A DNA stretch of 64,000 nucleotides from Streptomyces abikoensis (GCF_014648775.1 NZ_BMRT01000003.1:620001-684000); one strand, 5' to 3'. Positions 51,879-60,422 are shown, numbered from the stretch's first letter. The notes: generated from the letters alone by a model not told the origin. Made by a program: numbers and translations.

Positions 51879-53486
51879 TCACTTCTTCCGGGGTTCGGCG
51901 GCCGGGGTGATGCCGGCGAGGATCGGCTCCCCGCCCACGGGGTTGACGACGACGCCGCTGACCCGCGGCGAGTGGAGCGTCGAGCCCCGGACGTACCAGA
52001 CGGGCATGGCGGGCATGTCCTCGGCCACCAGGTCCTCGGCCTTCTGGTAGGCGGCGATGGCCTCGTCCTGGCTCGCGGCCCGGTTCCCCTGGGCGACGAG
52101 TTCGTCGAAGCGGGGGTCGGTCCAGCCGGTGACGGCCGTCGAACCGTTCTTGCCGTAGAGCGGGTTGAGGAAGTTCTCCATGCTCGGGTAGTCGGAGTTC
52201 CAGCCGCTGCGGAACATCCCGGTCATGGTGTTGGTGTGGATCTTGTCCACGTACTGCGAGTAGGGCAGGTCGGCCTTGACCTCGTAGTCGATGCCCAGGT
52301 TCTTCTTCAGCTGCTCACCGAGCGCGGCCATCCACACCTGGTGGTCGGCGCCGGAGTTGGTCCACAGCTCCAGCTTGCCGCCCTGCCAGCCGCCCGCTTC
52401 CGCCAGCAGCTTCCGGGCCCGCTCCGGGTCGTACGCGCAGTAGCCGCAGGAGTTCCGGGCGCCGGGGAAGACCGGGGAGACGAAGCCCGCGGCCGGCACG
52501 TGGGCGCCGGCGTAGAGGTCGTCGACGAGCGCCTTGCGGTCGACGGCCATGGACAGCGCCTGGCGCACCCGCTTGTCCTTGAAGCGCGCGTCGTAGGTGG
52601 GGAAGGCGATCCGCTGGAGGGAGGCCATGGGCACCTCGATGAGGGTGTCCTTGTGCTTCTGGCGGGCGTCGCGGAGCTTGTCGCCGGGCAGCAGCTTGCG
52701 GACCACGTCGAGCTCGCCGCGCTCCAGGGCGTCGTAGCCGTCCGACACGTTGTTCATCAGCTTGAACGTGATGCGCCGGGACTTGCCCTTGGGGGCGCCC
52801 TTGTAGCCGTCGAAGCGGACGGTCCGGATGACCTTGCCGTGCTCCCAGGACTCCATCCGGTAGGGGCCGTTGCCGATCGGCTTCTCGTCGCATGCCTTGA
52901 CGTCGGCGAGGCACGCCTTGGCGAGCGGGTGGAAGCCGATGTAGCCGAGCATCGTCCGGAAGCCGCTGTAGGGCTCGGAGAGGGTGACGGTGAACGTCCG
53001 GCGGTCGGTCTTCTTGAGGCCGGAGAGGGTCTTCGCCTTGCCCTGCTGGACGTCGCCGTAGCCCTGGACGCTGCGGAAGAAGTCGTTGTTGGCCTGCTGG
53101 TTGGGGCCGTAGGCGGTGTAGTTCCAGGCCCTGATGTAGGCGTCGGCGTCGACCGGCTCGCCGTTGTGGAAGGTCAGGCCCTTCTTCAGCCTGACGGTCC
53201 AGACCTTCTGGTCGGCGGACGGCGTGATGGACTCCGCCTGGACGTTCACCGGCTGGAGGGTCTTGGGGTCGTAGCGCACCAGCCCGCTGTAGAGCACCGA
53301 GTCGACGATGAGGCTCTCGCTCTGGTCGACGTTGCCGGGCATCAGATGGCCCGGTTCCTCGGCGAAGACGCGCAGCTCCCCGCCACCGCCCGGGCCGGTG
53401 GCGCCGGCGGGCGCGGTGGTGCTCACGAGGGCGCATGCGGTGGCCGCGCAGACGGCCAGTCTGGCGAGGGTGGATCTGGTCAGCAT
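51879..53486 (-). CDS. peptide-binding protein without its own permeases
   Basis: A 535-residue SBP_bac_5 protein. It has a signal peptide (MLTRSTLARLAVCAATACAL). Cys 18 is in a weak lipobox (ATAC), so lipid anchoring is uncertain. It carries ELRVFAEEPGHLMPGNVDQS, VWTVRLKKGLTFHNGE, VRQALSMAVDRKALVDD and CGYCAYDPERARKLL. The subfamily is that of importers 2 and 3. There are no permease or ATPase genes beside it, but a cluster MFS gene is. It may bind a pathway peptide or the cluster's own product and could use the importer 3 channel (inference). Confidence 0.9.
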   Translation of the reverse strand: MLTRSTLARLAVCAATACALVSTTAPAGATGPGGGGELRVFAEEPGHLMPGNVDQSESLIVDSVLYSGLVRYDPKTLQPVNVQAESITPSADQKVWTVRLKKGLTFHNGEPVDADAYIRAWNYTAYGPNQQANNDFFRSVQGYGDVQQGKAKTLSGLKKTDRRTFTVTLSEPYSGFRTMLGYIGFHPLAKACLADVKACDEKPIGNGPYRMESWEHGKVIRTVRFDGYKGAPKGKSRRITFKLMNNVSDGYDALERGELDVVRKLLPGDKLRDARQKHKDTLIEVPMASLQRIAFPTYDARFKDKRVRQALSMAVDRKALVDDLYAGAHVPAAGFVSPVFPGARNSCGYCAYDPERARKLLAEAGGWQGGKLELWTNSGADHQVWMAALGEQLKKNLGIDYEVKADLPYSQYVDKIHTNTMTGMFRSGWNSDYPSMENFLNPLYGKNGSTAVTGWTDPRFDELVAQGNRAASQDEAIAAYQKAEDLVAEDMPAMPVWYVRGSTLHSPRVSGVVVNPVGGEPILAGITPAAEPRKK

Positions 53487-53552
53487 CAGTGTTCCCTGGC
53501 GATAGCGGTGGTCACGGACACGAAGTACGGAGTACGGAAGGGAGCGGGAGGC

Positions 53553-54776
53553 TCAGCCCACGGGCACCCGGGGCCGGAAGCGCGCGGCCACCCAGACGCC
53601 GCACAGGGCGAAGGCCAGCATGATCGCGGCCACCCCGGCGTAGCCGGTGCCGAGCGAGACCTTCGCCGCCCGGCCCACGGCCGGCATCAGCAGCACCGAG
53701 CCCAGGCCGATGGCCAGCAGCCGCAGCGAGGCCATCTTGGCCTTGTCCCCCTCGCCCGCGTGCTGCTGGAGCGAGGCCAGCAGCCAGACGAGGCTGTTGA
53801 GGTTGGCGAAGCCGCCCAGCAGGAACGCCGCGAAGTGCACGACCGGGTTCCCGCCGGCGGACAGCAGCAGCGCGATCGCCGCCTGTACCGCCAGCCAGAA
53901 CGGCAGCAGCTTCTGCTTCGCCGTGCGGGAGGTGAAGAAGGAGGCAGTGACCATGCCCACGCCGAAGGTGGCCTCCAGCGCGGAGACGTACCAGCTCCGG
54001 CCCTCGTAGAAGCGGTCGACCAGCGGGACGACCAGGGTGCTCATGCTGTTCGCGAAGAGGAAGTCGGCGGCGCAGGTCACCACCATGGCGAAGACGACGG
54101 CCTCGCCCCGGTAGCGGCCGAACATCCGCCGCCAGTCCCCCAGCATGCCCGTCAGCGCGGCGCGCAGCAGCGCCGGGGACAGCGGCCGGGTGTTCTCCGT
54201 CCTCTCCGGCCGGACGCCCCGGGCCACCCCGGCGCACAGGGCGGAGGCGGCCACGCTCACCAGCAGCGCCCTGGCGGGCGTGCCGAAGGCCAGGACGACG
54301 CCGAGCAGCGCCATCCCGATCACCACGCCGACCTGGAAGGCCATGCCGGTGACGGCGTTGAACCGCACCACCAGGCCCCGGTCGATGTGGTGCGCCGTGA
54401 ACTTGAACAGCGCGGCCCGCTCGACGTTGTCGAAGACGGCCAGCAGCACGGCCGCCGCCATGATGAACGGCACCGGATCGCCGACGGGCGCGGCGGCGAA
54501 GCCCGCGATGGCCAGCACGCAGGCGGCCTTGCAGAGGGCCGCCGTCACATAGACCCGCGTGGAGCGCAGCGCGTCGACGACCGGCCCGCAGAAGGGCAGG
54601 ACGCAGATCGCGCCGATGCCCTGCGAGGCGAGCACGGTCACGAACGCGCCGGTGCTGCCGGTGAGTTCGAAGAGGAGCTGGCCGAGCGCGAGGACGTTCA
54701 GGCCGAAGCCGAGGCTGGACATCAGGATCGCGCCGAGCATCCGGCGCGCCCTCGGGTCCTGCCAGACGGTTCTCAT
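53553..54776 (-). CDS. MFS transporter, likely product export
   Basis: A 407-residue MFS protein with about twelve hydrophobic segments. It starts MRTVWQDPRARRMLGAILMS and includes GQLLFELTGSTGAFVTVLAS and LPFCGPVVDALRSTRVYVTA, the loop 2-3 pattern of DHA3-type efflux carriers. ATG 54776 lies one base after the ATP-grasp stop (TGAGATG), so it is translationally coupled. A start at 54821 would overlap the ligase and is less likely. Confidence 0.87.
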   Translation of the reverse strand: MRTVWQDPRARRMLGAILMSSLGFGLNVLALGQLLFELTGSTGAFVTVLASQGIGAICVLPFCGPVVDALRSTRVYVTAALCKAACVLAIAGFAAAPVGDPVPFIMAAAVLLAVFDNVERAALFKFTAHHIDRGLVVRFNAVTGMAFQVGVVIGMALLGVVLAFGTPARALLVSVAASALCAGVARGVRPERTENTRPLSPALLRAALTGMLGDWRRMFGRYRGEAVVFAMVVTCAADFLFANSMSTLVVPLVDRFYEGRSWYVSALEATFGVGMVTASFFTSRTAKQKLLPFWLAVQAAIALLLSAGGNPVVHFAAFLLGGFANLNSLVWLLASLQQHAGEGDKAKMASLRLLAIGLGSVLLMPAVGRAAKVSLGTGYAGVAAIMLAFALCGVWVAARFRPRVPVG

Positions 54777-54777
54777 C

Positions 54778-56007
54778 TCACCCACCGGCCTTGACGAGCC
54801 CACCGGCCTCGGCGAGCCCACCGGCTTCAGCGGGCTCGACCGTGATCGTCCGGGCGCACTCCCGCAGGAACGCGCCGAGCTCCTCCGGGTCCTCGTGCGA
54901 CGCCTCGATGAAGACGGGCACCAGCCACTCGTGGTAGGTGACGTGGTCGGGCAGCGGCCGCTCGCGGTCGAGGACGTACAGCGCGTCCACGGCGGGGTGG
55001 TCCCGCAGCTCCGGCGGCACGTGGATGGTGTGGCCCGGGGCGGGGTCGAGGTGGTGGCCGGGGACGGCCAGCCAGCCGTGGTGGCGGCCGCTGGGCTGGG
55101 CGGGGGCCGGTCGCTGGAGCCCCAGCCGGATGGCGATCTCGTGGGAGGGCAGGTGCACTCCCGTGTGACGCAGGTGGGCGTCCACGACTCCGGCGCCGCC
55201 CATGCGGTTGGCGACCTCCAGGAAGACGAGCTCGCCCTCCTCGGTCTCGAAGAGCTCCAGGTGGAGGGTGCCGGCCTCGATCTCCAGCGCCTCGACCACG
55301 CGCTCGGCGAAGTCCCGGTAGCGGCCGTCGCGGTCGGGGATCTGGTGGGAGGCCAGCGGGAAGCCGCCCAGGTAGTCGACGGGCTTGTTGACGTACCGGC
55401 TGACCGCGAGGTCGACGAGCGTGCCGCCGCTCACCAGGCCGTCGGCGTGGAGGATGGCGCCGTCGATGTACTCCTCCAGCTGGACGTCCTGCCGGTGCTC
55501 CAGCTTCCAGTAGGCCGTCAGCGCGTCGCGGGCGGTGTCGTGGACGGTGACGCCCTCGCTGGAGGCGCCCTGCCGGGGCTTGATGACGGTCCGGCCCGTC
55601 CAGGGCAGGGCGTCGCAGGGGGCGGGGGCGGCCTCGAAGCGGGGGTAGCGGATGCCGGAGTCGGCGAGGGCCCGCTTCATGCTGACCTTGTCGCGGACCC
55701 GTTCGAGGTGTTCCAGGGAGGGCCCGGCAAGGCCCAGGTGGCGGCGGATGTGCCAGGACTCCAGCATGCCGAACTCGGAGAGGGACAGCATCCCCTCGTA
55801 GCCGTCGGCGCGGGAGACGCGGGCGGTGACGCCCGCCACCAGGTCCTCGCCCTCGGCGAGTTCGATCCGCCGGCAGCGCAGACCTGTGGGGAGGTCCGCC
55901 ATGCGCGCGGGGTGCCCGATGTAGGTGACCTCGTGCCGCTCGTGGTCGAGGCCGAGGTGGTAGGAAATCTTGCGGTACGGGACCTGGTGGATGACCAGAA
56001 TCTTCAT
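54778..56007 (-). CDS. ATP-grasp ligase
   Basis: A 409-residue ATP-grasp enzyme, which joins a carboxylate to an amine or thiol through an acyl-phosphate. The pre-ATP-grasp part begins MKILVIHQVPYRKISYHLGL. The ATP-binding part has RVRDKVSMKRALADSGIRYP, TVIKPRQGASSEGVTVHD and the acidic cluster VQLEEYIDGAILHADGLV. The metal site is the distal HLELFETEEGELVFLEVANRMGG, with Glu and Asn as expected. The C-terminal tail has three near-identical ..EAGGL.. units. The start at 56007 overlaps the KAS III stop by four bases. Confidence 0.9.
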   Translation of the reverse strand: MKILVIHQVPYRKISYHLGLDHERHEVTYIGHPARMADLPTGLRCRRIELAEGEDLVAGVTARVSRADGYEGMLSLSEFGMLESWHIRRHLGLAGPSLEHLERVRDKVSMKRALADSGIRYPRFEAAPAPCDALPWTGRTVIKPRQGASSEGVTVHDTARDALTAYWKLEHRQDVQLEEYIDGAILHADGLVSGGTLVDLAVSRYVNKPVDYLGGFPLASHQIPDRDGRYRDFAERVVEALEIEAGTLHLELFETEEGELVFLEVANRMGGAGVVDAHLRHTGVHLPSHEIAIRLGLQRPAPAQPSGRHHGWLAVPGHHLDPAPGHTIHVPPELRDHPAVDALYVLDRERPLPDHVTYHEWLVPVFIEASHEDPEELGAFLRECARTITVEPAEAGGLAEAGGLVKAGG

Positions 56008-56963
56008 GCGTGAAACTCCAAGGCCGTGATCCCCCAGCTGAAGCCCATGGCGCTGCTGGCCAGCAGCACCAGGTCGCCGCGCGCCAGTTTCTTGTCCGTG
56101 AGCAGGCCCTGGAGGGCGATGAGGGTGTCGGCTCCGCCCATGTGGCCCAGCCGGTGGTAGTTGAAGACGCTCTTCTCCCGGGGCAGGCCGATGCTCTCCA
56201 GCAGCCGCTCGTGCATGTCCTTGTCGCCGTGGTTGATCAGGAAGTAGGCGACATCCGCCAGTTCCTTGCCCAGGGCTTTCAGGGTCTCGTCGACGAGCGC
56301 GCCGAAGTTCTCGACGTAGGCGTCGGCGAGGCCCGCGCGGTGTGGGGCCCGCCGGATGACGACCCGGTTGTCCCGGTGCTCGCCGTAGTAGTAGTCCGAC
56401 CAGGAGGGGTCGGTGCGCATCGCCGAGTGGAGCAGGGAGAAGGACAGGTCGCCGCCGGAGAGGAGCACGGCGGCCGCCGCGTCCCCGAAGTTGAACAGCG
56501 CCTTCGAGCCGGGGTCGGTGTGGTCGACCATGCGGCTGAGCCGGTCCCCGATGAGCACCAGGGTGTATCCGGTCCGGCCCAGGGTGATGGCGTCGGTCGC
56601 GATCCGCAGCGCGGTCATGCCCGCGTTGCAGAAGTTCGCGACCTCGAAGGCGTGCGCCCCCTCGATGCCGAGGGCGTCGGCCACCCGGGCCGCCGGCGAC
56701 CAGAACGGCTTGTCCCAGTCGCCGGAGCCCGCGTAGATGACCTGTCCGATGTCGGCGGGGCGGACGGCGGTGCGGGCCAGTACGGCCCGCGCCGCCTCGG
56801 CCGCGAGTTCCCACGCCTGCTCCCGCTCGCCGAGGACGGGGAAGCCCTCGCCGTGGGTGATCCGGCGGATGCCGTCCTCGGGCACGCCCGAGGAGGCGGA
56901 CATCTCCTTCACTCCCAGGTACGAGGCGGGGAAGCGGACGTCGAAGTCGACTATGCCGCCCAC
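56004..56963 (-). CDS. KAS III (FabH)-like acyl transferase/condensing enzyme with altered triad
   Basis: A 319-residue thiolase-fold protein. The nucleophile lies in FEVANFCNAGMTALR at Cys112, as in FabH. His245 in LINHGDKDM fills the catalytic His position. The place of the FabH Asn274 is His274 in RLGHMGGADT. It also has FNFGDAAAAVLLSG. Thiolases that lack the Asn usually do acyl transfer or other chemistry instead of decarboxylative condensation. With no ACP gene in the cluster, a CoA substrate is likely. It overlaps the ligase and lies 3 bases after the dioxygenase stop. Confidence 0.88.
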   Translation of the reverse strand: MGGIVDFDVRFPASYLGVKEMSASSGVPEDGIRRITHGEGFPVLGEREQAWELAAEAARAVLARTAVRPADIGQVIYAGSGDWDKPFWSPAARVADALGIEGAHAFEVANFCNAGMTALRIATDAITLGRTGYTLVLIGDRLSRMVDHTDPGSKALFNFGDAAAAVLLSGGDLSFSLLHSAMRTDPSWSDYYYGEHRDNRVVIRRAPHRAGLADAYVENFGALVDETLKALGKELADVAYFLINHGDKDMHERLLESIGLPREKSVFNYHRLGHMGGADTLIALQGLLTDKKLARGDLVLLASSAMGFSWGITALEFHA

Positions 56964-56966
56964 GGC

Positions 56967-57809
56967 TCACTCACCCGCGTCGATGCTGACCCGGTGGACG
57001 GTCCGGGAGACGCCCGGCTCGACGGCGGTGGCCTGGTGGAAGGTCGTCTTCGTCTTCCAGATCACGAGGTCCTTGGGCGTCCAGCGGTGGGTGTAGACGT
57101 GGTCCTCGTCGGCGAGCAGCTCGTCGACGAGCGAGAAGAACGCCTCGTTCTCGTTGGGGTCGAAGCCCGCGACCGAGTCCATGTACTCACGGGAGCCGTA
57201 GAGGTACGGTCGCCCGGTCACCGGGTCGGTCTGCACCAGCGGGTGCTCCACCTTGGGGTGCTCGATGTCGATGAGCGCGCGGAACTCGGCGACCGACAGG
57301 CCGACGTGCTCGGGCCGGATGCGCAGCCGCTTGCCGACGGTGTGGACGCCGGTGCGCCCGGCGAGCTTGTCCTTCCACTCCTGGGGCAGCCGGTCGTAGA
57401 CGTCCAGCGCGCTGGCGTAGAGGGTGTGGCCGCTGGTGCCGGGGACGTTGACGCCGTGGAGCATCGTGTACGGCGCCGGGTCGGCGACGAACGTGGAGTC
57501 CTGGTGCCAGAAGTTGCCGACGCGGGCGACGCCCAGCGGCTTGTCGTTCTTGACCTCGTTGGACGAGATCATGATCTCGGGGTACTCCGGGTGCCGGTAC
57601 TTCTGGATGACGAACGGCACCGGCCGGCCGAGGCGGGCGGCCAGGGAGATCTGCTGCTCGGGGGTGAGCTCCAGCTCGCGTACGACGACGAGTTCGTGGC
57701 GGTGGAGCCGGTCCACGAGCTCCTGGAAGACCTCGGGGCGGGTCAGGTCCTCGTAGGTGACGCCGGTGAACTCGGCGCCGATGAACGGGGTGATCTCACG
57801 GATCTTCAC
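56967..57809 (-). CDS. TauD/TfdA-family 2-oxoglutarate-dependent dioxygenase
   Basis: A 280-residue non-heme iron oxygenase. The iron site is His102-x-Asp104 in NFWHQDSTF and distal His258 in TTFHQATAV. Arg269 in SRTVHRVS is the likely 2-oxoglutarate carboxylate ligand. The usual WDNR before the distal His is replaced by WKTK, so the substrate is not taurine. The class hydroxylates or desaturates unactivated carbons, here probably in the cluster's product. It starts 11 bases after the aminolevulinate-synthase-like stop. Confidence 0.9.
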   Translation of the reverse strand: MKIREITPFIGAEFTGVTYEDLTRPEVFQELVDRLHRHELVVVRELELTPEQQISLAARLGRPVPFVIQKYRHPEYPEIMISSNEVKNDKPLGVARVGNFWHQDSTFVADPAPYTMLHGVNVPGTSGHTLYASALDVYDRLPQEWKDKLAGRTGVHTVGKRLRIRPEHVGLSVAEFRALIDIEHPKVEHPLVQTDPVTGRPYLYGSREYMDSVAGFDPNENEAFFSLVDELLADEDHVYTHRWTPKDLVIWKTKTTFHQATAVEPGVSRTVHRVSIDAGE

Positions 57810-57819
57810 GATGTCTCTC

Positions 57820-59028
57820 TCAGTCCTCCGCCAGGCACTGCTTCAGCGCGCCGACGAAACGGTCGATCTGCTCATGGGTGCGGTAGGGCGGGGCGGTGAC
57901 GCGGAAGCGCTCGCCGCCCCGGGGCACCGAGGGGAAGTTGATGGGCTGGACGTAGATCCCGAACTCGCCGAAGAGGCGCTGGGAGATCCGCCGGACGCGG
58001 TCGCTGCCGGGCACCATGACGGGCACCAGGTGGCTCTCGGCGTCGATGAAGTCGATGTTCTCGGCCCGCAGCCGGGCCTTGAGGTACTCGGCGTTGGCCA
58101 TCACGTCGCGGCGCAGGTCGTTTCCGGTCTGGACGAGTTCCAGGCCCCGGAGGGTGGCGTCCATGCTGGCCTTGGGCAGCGCCGTGGTGAAGATGAAGCC
58201 GGGGGCGGTGGAGCGTACGTAGTCCATCGCGACGTCGGGGCCCACGACATAGCCGCCGACCGTGCCGATGGCCTTGCCGAACACGCCCTGGACGAAGGTG
58301 GCCCGGTGGTCGCCGAGCAGCTCGGAGAGCCCGGCGCCCGTGGCGCCCATGATGCCGATGGCGTGGGTCTCGTCGAGGAACGTCAGCGCGTTGTGGCGCT
58401 CGGCCAGATCGAGGATGGCCGTCAGGGGCGATACGTCCCCGTCCATGGAGTAGACGGACTCGAAGACGATCAGCTTCGGGCGGTCGGGGCCGTAGGCGGC
58501 CAGCGCCGTCTCCAGCGCGTCGACGTCGTTGTGGGGGAAGACGACCTTCTCGCAGCCGCTGCGGACGATGCCCTCGATCAGGGAGCGGTGGTTGAGGGCG
58601 TCCGAGAAGACGACCATGTCCGGGACGGCCGCGATCAGGGTGCTCAGCGTCTCGAAGTTGGCCACGTAGCCGCTGGAGAAGACGAGGGCGCGCTCCTTGC
58701 GGTGCCAGGCGGCCAGCCTGGCCTCCAGCTCGACGTGGGTGGAGCTGGTGCCGGCGATGTTGCGCGAGCCGCCGTTGCCGGTGCCGTGGAGGCCGGTCGA
58801 CTCGGACTGGATCTTGATGAGGTCCGGGTGCTGGCTCATGCCGAGGTAGTCGTTGCTGCACCAGACCTGCACCCGGCGCCCGTGGTGGAGCGTCTGGCCG
58901 GGGTCGTCCGCGAGGTGGCCGACGGGAATGAATTCCCGGTAGAGGCCGTCGCTCTTCAGCCGGTCTATCTTCCGTCGGTACACATCGAATATCGCGCCGG
59001 AATCCACGGCGCGCACAGCCGTCGTCAC
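57820..59028 (-). CDS. 5-aminolevulinate synthase-like alpha-oxoamine synthase
   Basis: A 402-residue PLP enzyme that condenses an acyl-CoA with an amino acid (glycine with succinyl-CoA for ALAS). It has WCSNDYLGMSQHP, HGTGNGGSRNIAGTSSTHVELE, FVFESVYSMDGD-like VFESVYSMDGDVSPL, LDETHAIGIMGATGAG (PLP Asp219 and His222) and the lysine motif GVFGKAIGTVGGY with Lys252. Streptomyces make heme by the glutamyl-tRNA route, so this copy is most likely for secondary metabolism, as in C5N-type clusters. The usual ligase and acyl transferase of that pathway are not next to it in standard form. It is the first biosynthetic gene downstream of the small peptide gene. Confidence 0.88.
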   Translation of the reverse strand: MTTAVRAVDSGAIFDVYRRKIDRLKSDGLYREFIPVGHLADDPGQTLHHGRRVQVWCSNDYLGMSQHPDLIKIQSESTGLHGTGNGGSRNIAGTSSTHVELEARLAAWHRKERALVFSSGYVANFETLSTLIAAVPDMVVFSDALNHRSLIEGIVRSGCEKVVFPHNDVDALETALAAYGPDRPKLIVFESVYSMDGDVSPLTAILDLAERHNALTFLDETHAIGIMGATGAGLSELLGDHRATFVQGVFGKAIGTVGGYVVGPDVAMDYVRSTAPGFIFTTALPKASMDATLRGLELVQTGNDLRRDVMANAEYLKARLRAENIDFIDAESHLVPVMVPGSDRVRRISQRLFGEFGIYVQPINFPSVPRGGERFRVTAPPYRTHEQIDRFVGALKQCLAED

Positions 59029-59078
59029 TTCTTTGTCTCCGATTTCGTGTGCGGTTTACGGATACGGGGTACCGTCCG

Positions 59079-59240
59079 TCAGCCCCAGGCCGAGTCGCCC
59101 GGGGTGGCCGGGGCCGGTGCGGCCTCCGCCGTCACCACCGAATCCGCGGCCCCGCCCGTCGGAGCCATCGCGCCGAGAGCCGCGAGAAGAGCGACCGTGA
59201 ACGCGCCAATAAATTTCCGCAAAGAATTCGTGAGCCGCAT
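59079..59240 (-). CDS. small secreted peptide, candidate signal for the cluster
   Basis: A 53-residue pre-peptide with a Sec-type signal: MRLTNSLRKFIGAFTVALLA and a core up to about residue 30 (ALGAMAPTGGAAD). The predicted mature part is 20-odd residues and ends PAPATPGDSAWG. A purine-rich AGGGGGACGGGGG site lies just before the ATG at 59240. It stands at the head of the minus-strand cluster, divergent from a LuxR regulator, an arrangement that suggests an extracellular cue. It has no cysteine, so disulfide or lanthionine is excluded. No known family recognised. Confidence 0.6.
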   Translation of the reverse strand: MRLTNSLRKFIGAFTVALLAALGAMAPTGGAADSVVTAEAAPAPATPGDSAWG

Positions 59241-59377
59241 GGCCCCCGTCCCCCTATTCACCGGCGGGGCGTGATCGCCCTCGCTTCGATAAATCGATCC
59301 TGCCCGAGGAACCGAATCGGAAGACAGCCGTCACTGGCATCATGATCATGCAATTGAGGAACCTGAAGGGGGAACGG

Positions 59378-60379
59378 ATGTGCACAAAGGGGAGCAATCC
59401 CGGTGTAGTCGACCTCGTCGAGGTGTGCCCGGCGGGCCTGGACGTCTACGGCAAGGCACTGGAGGAGGGCGGGGTCACGGGTGAGGTGCCCGAGTGCCTC
59501 ACCGCCCTGGGACTGCTCCGGCCCGTGCCCGGTGCCGCCGGACGGTTCCTGCCCGTGGCCCCGGACGTCGCGGCGGCCGCGCTGGCCCGCCCCGTCGAGC
59601 GCGCCCTCCTGGAGCACCAGCAGGCCCTGGCCGCCATCCGGGACTCGGTCGCCGGCGTGGAGGCCGTCCACCGCGCCGCCCGGTCGCGCGGGGACCAGTC
59701 CGTCCGGCTGCTCCAGGGCAAGGAGGCGATCAGCACCGCCCTGGAACGGGCCGTCGGCGCCTGCCGCGAGGAGATGCTCACGGCCCAGCCGGGCGGCGGC
59801 CGGGCGCCGGAGCTGCTGGCCGAGGCGCTCCCCCGCGACCTGGACCTCAGCGGGCGCGGCGTGCGCCAGCGGACGCTCTACCAGCACACCGTGCGCAGCC
59901 ACGGCCCGACCCTGGCCTACATCGAGCGGATGTCGGCGGCGGGCGCCGAACTGCGCACCCTCAACGAGGTCTTCGACCGGGTGATCGTCTGCGACCGGAC
60001 GATCGCCTTCATCCCCGACCACCGCTACGAGGTCAACGGCGCGGCCCTCGCCGTCGAGCACCCGGGGATCATCCGCTTCCTGGTCACCGCCTTCGAGAAC
60101 GCCTGGGCCCGCGCCGAGCCCATCGTCTACACGCCCAGCCACCAGCGCCCGCAGCTGCTCACCAACGAGACCCGCCGCACGGTCCTGAGCCTGATGGTCA
60201 GCGGGTACACCGACGACGCCATCGCCGGCCGGCTGGGCCTGAGCACCCGCACGGTGGCCACCCACATCAAGAAGACCGCCGAGACCCTGGGCAGCCGCAG
60301 CCGGGCGCAGCTCGCCTATCTCGTGGCGCGCTCGGGGCTGCTGGAGGAGGAGCCGCCGGAGCCGCCGGTGTCCGGATAG
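59378..60379 (+). CDS. LuxR-type transcriptional regulator with TrmB-like N-terminal region
   Basis: A 333-residue regulator. The N-terminal 100 residues are helical (LDVYGKALEEGGVTGEVPEC) like TrmB-type winged-helix proteins. The middle is a phospholipase D-like fold (RTLYQHTVRSHGPTLAYIERM, VCDRTIAFIPDHR). The C-terminal LuxR helix-turn-helix reads SLMVSGYTDDAIAGRLGLSTRTVATHIKK. The preferred ATG 59378 has AGGGGGAACGG upstream. Earlier in-frame ATGs at 59342 and 59348 exist. It is divergent from the small secreted peptide gene and the cluster and is the likely pathway regulator. Confidence 0.88.
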   Translation: MCTKGSNPGVVDLVEVCPAGLDVYGKALEEGGVTGEVPECLTALGLLRPVPGAAGRFLPVAPDVAAAALARPVERALLEHQQALAAIRDSVAGVEAVHRAARSRGDQSVRLLQGKEAISTALERAVGACREEMLTAQPGGGRAPELLAEALPRDLDLSGRGVRQRTLYQHTVRSHGPTLAYIERMSAAGAELRTLNEVFDRVIVCDRTIAFIPDHRYEVNGAALAVEHPGIIRFLVTAFENAWARAEPIVYTPSHQRPQLLTNETRRTVLSLMVSGYTDDAIAGRLGLSTRTVATHIKKTAETLGSRSRAQLAYLVARSGLLEEEPPEPPVSG

Positions 60380-60380
60380 G

Positions 60381-60422
60381 CCGAAGGCCCGGCCCCCGCG
60401 CATGCGGGTGCCGGGCCTTCGG
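60381..60422. terminator. bidirectional terminator between the LuxR regulator and typA
   Basis: CCGAAGGCCCGGC (60381-60393) pairs with GCCGGGCCTTCGG (60410-60422) over 13 bp. The loop has an inner stem CCCGC/GCGGG. Confidence 0.85.

Noticed and set aside
54778..56970. Single 730-residue fusion of KAS III region and ATP-grasp ligase
   Set aside because: Its first 320 codons are the KAS III gene read in the wrong frame (Arg/Pro-rich). The ligase starts at 56007 with a conserved N-terminus and overlaps the KAS III stop by four bases.
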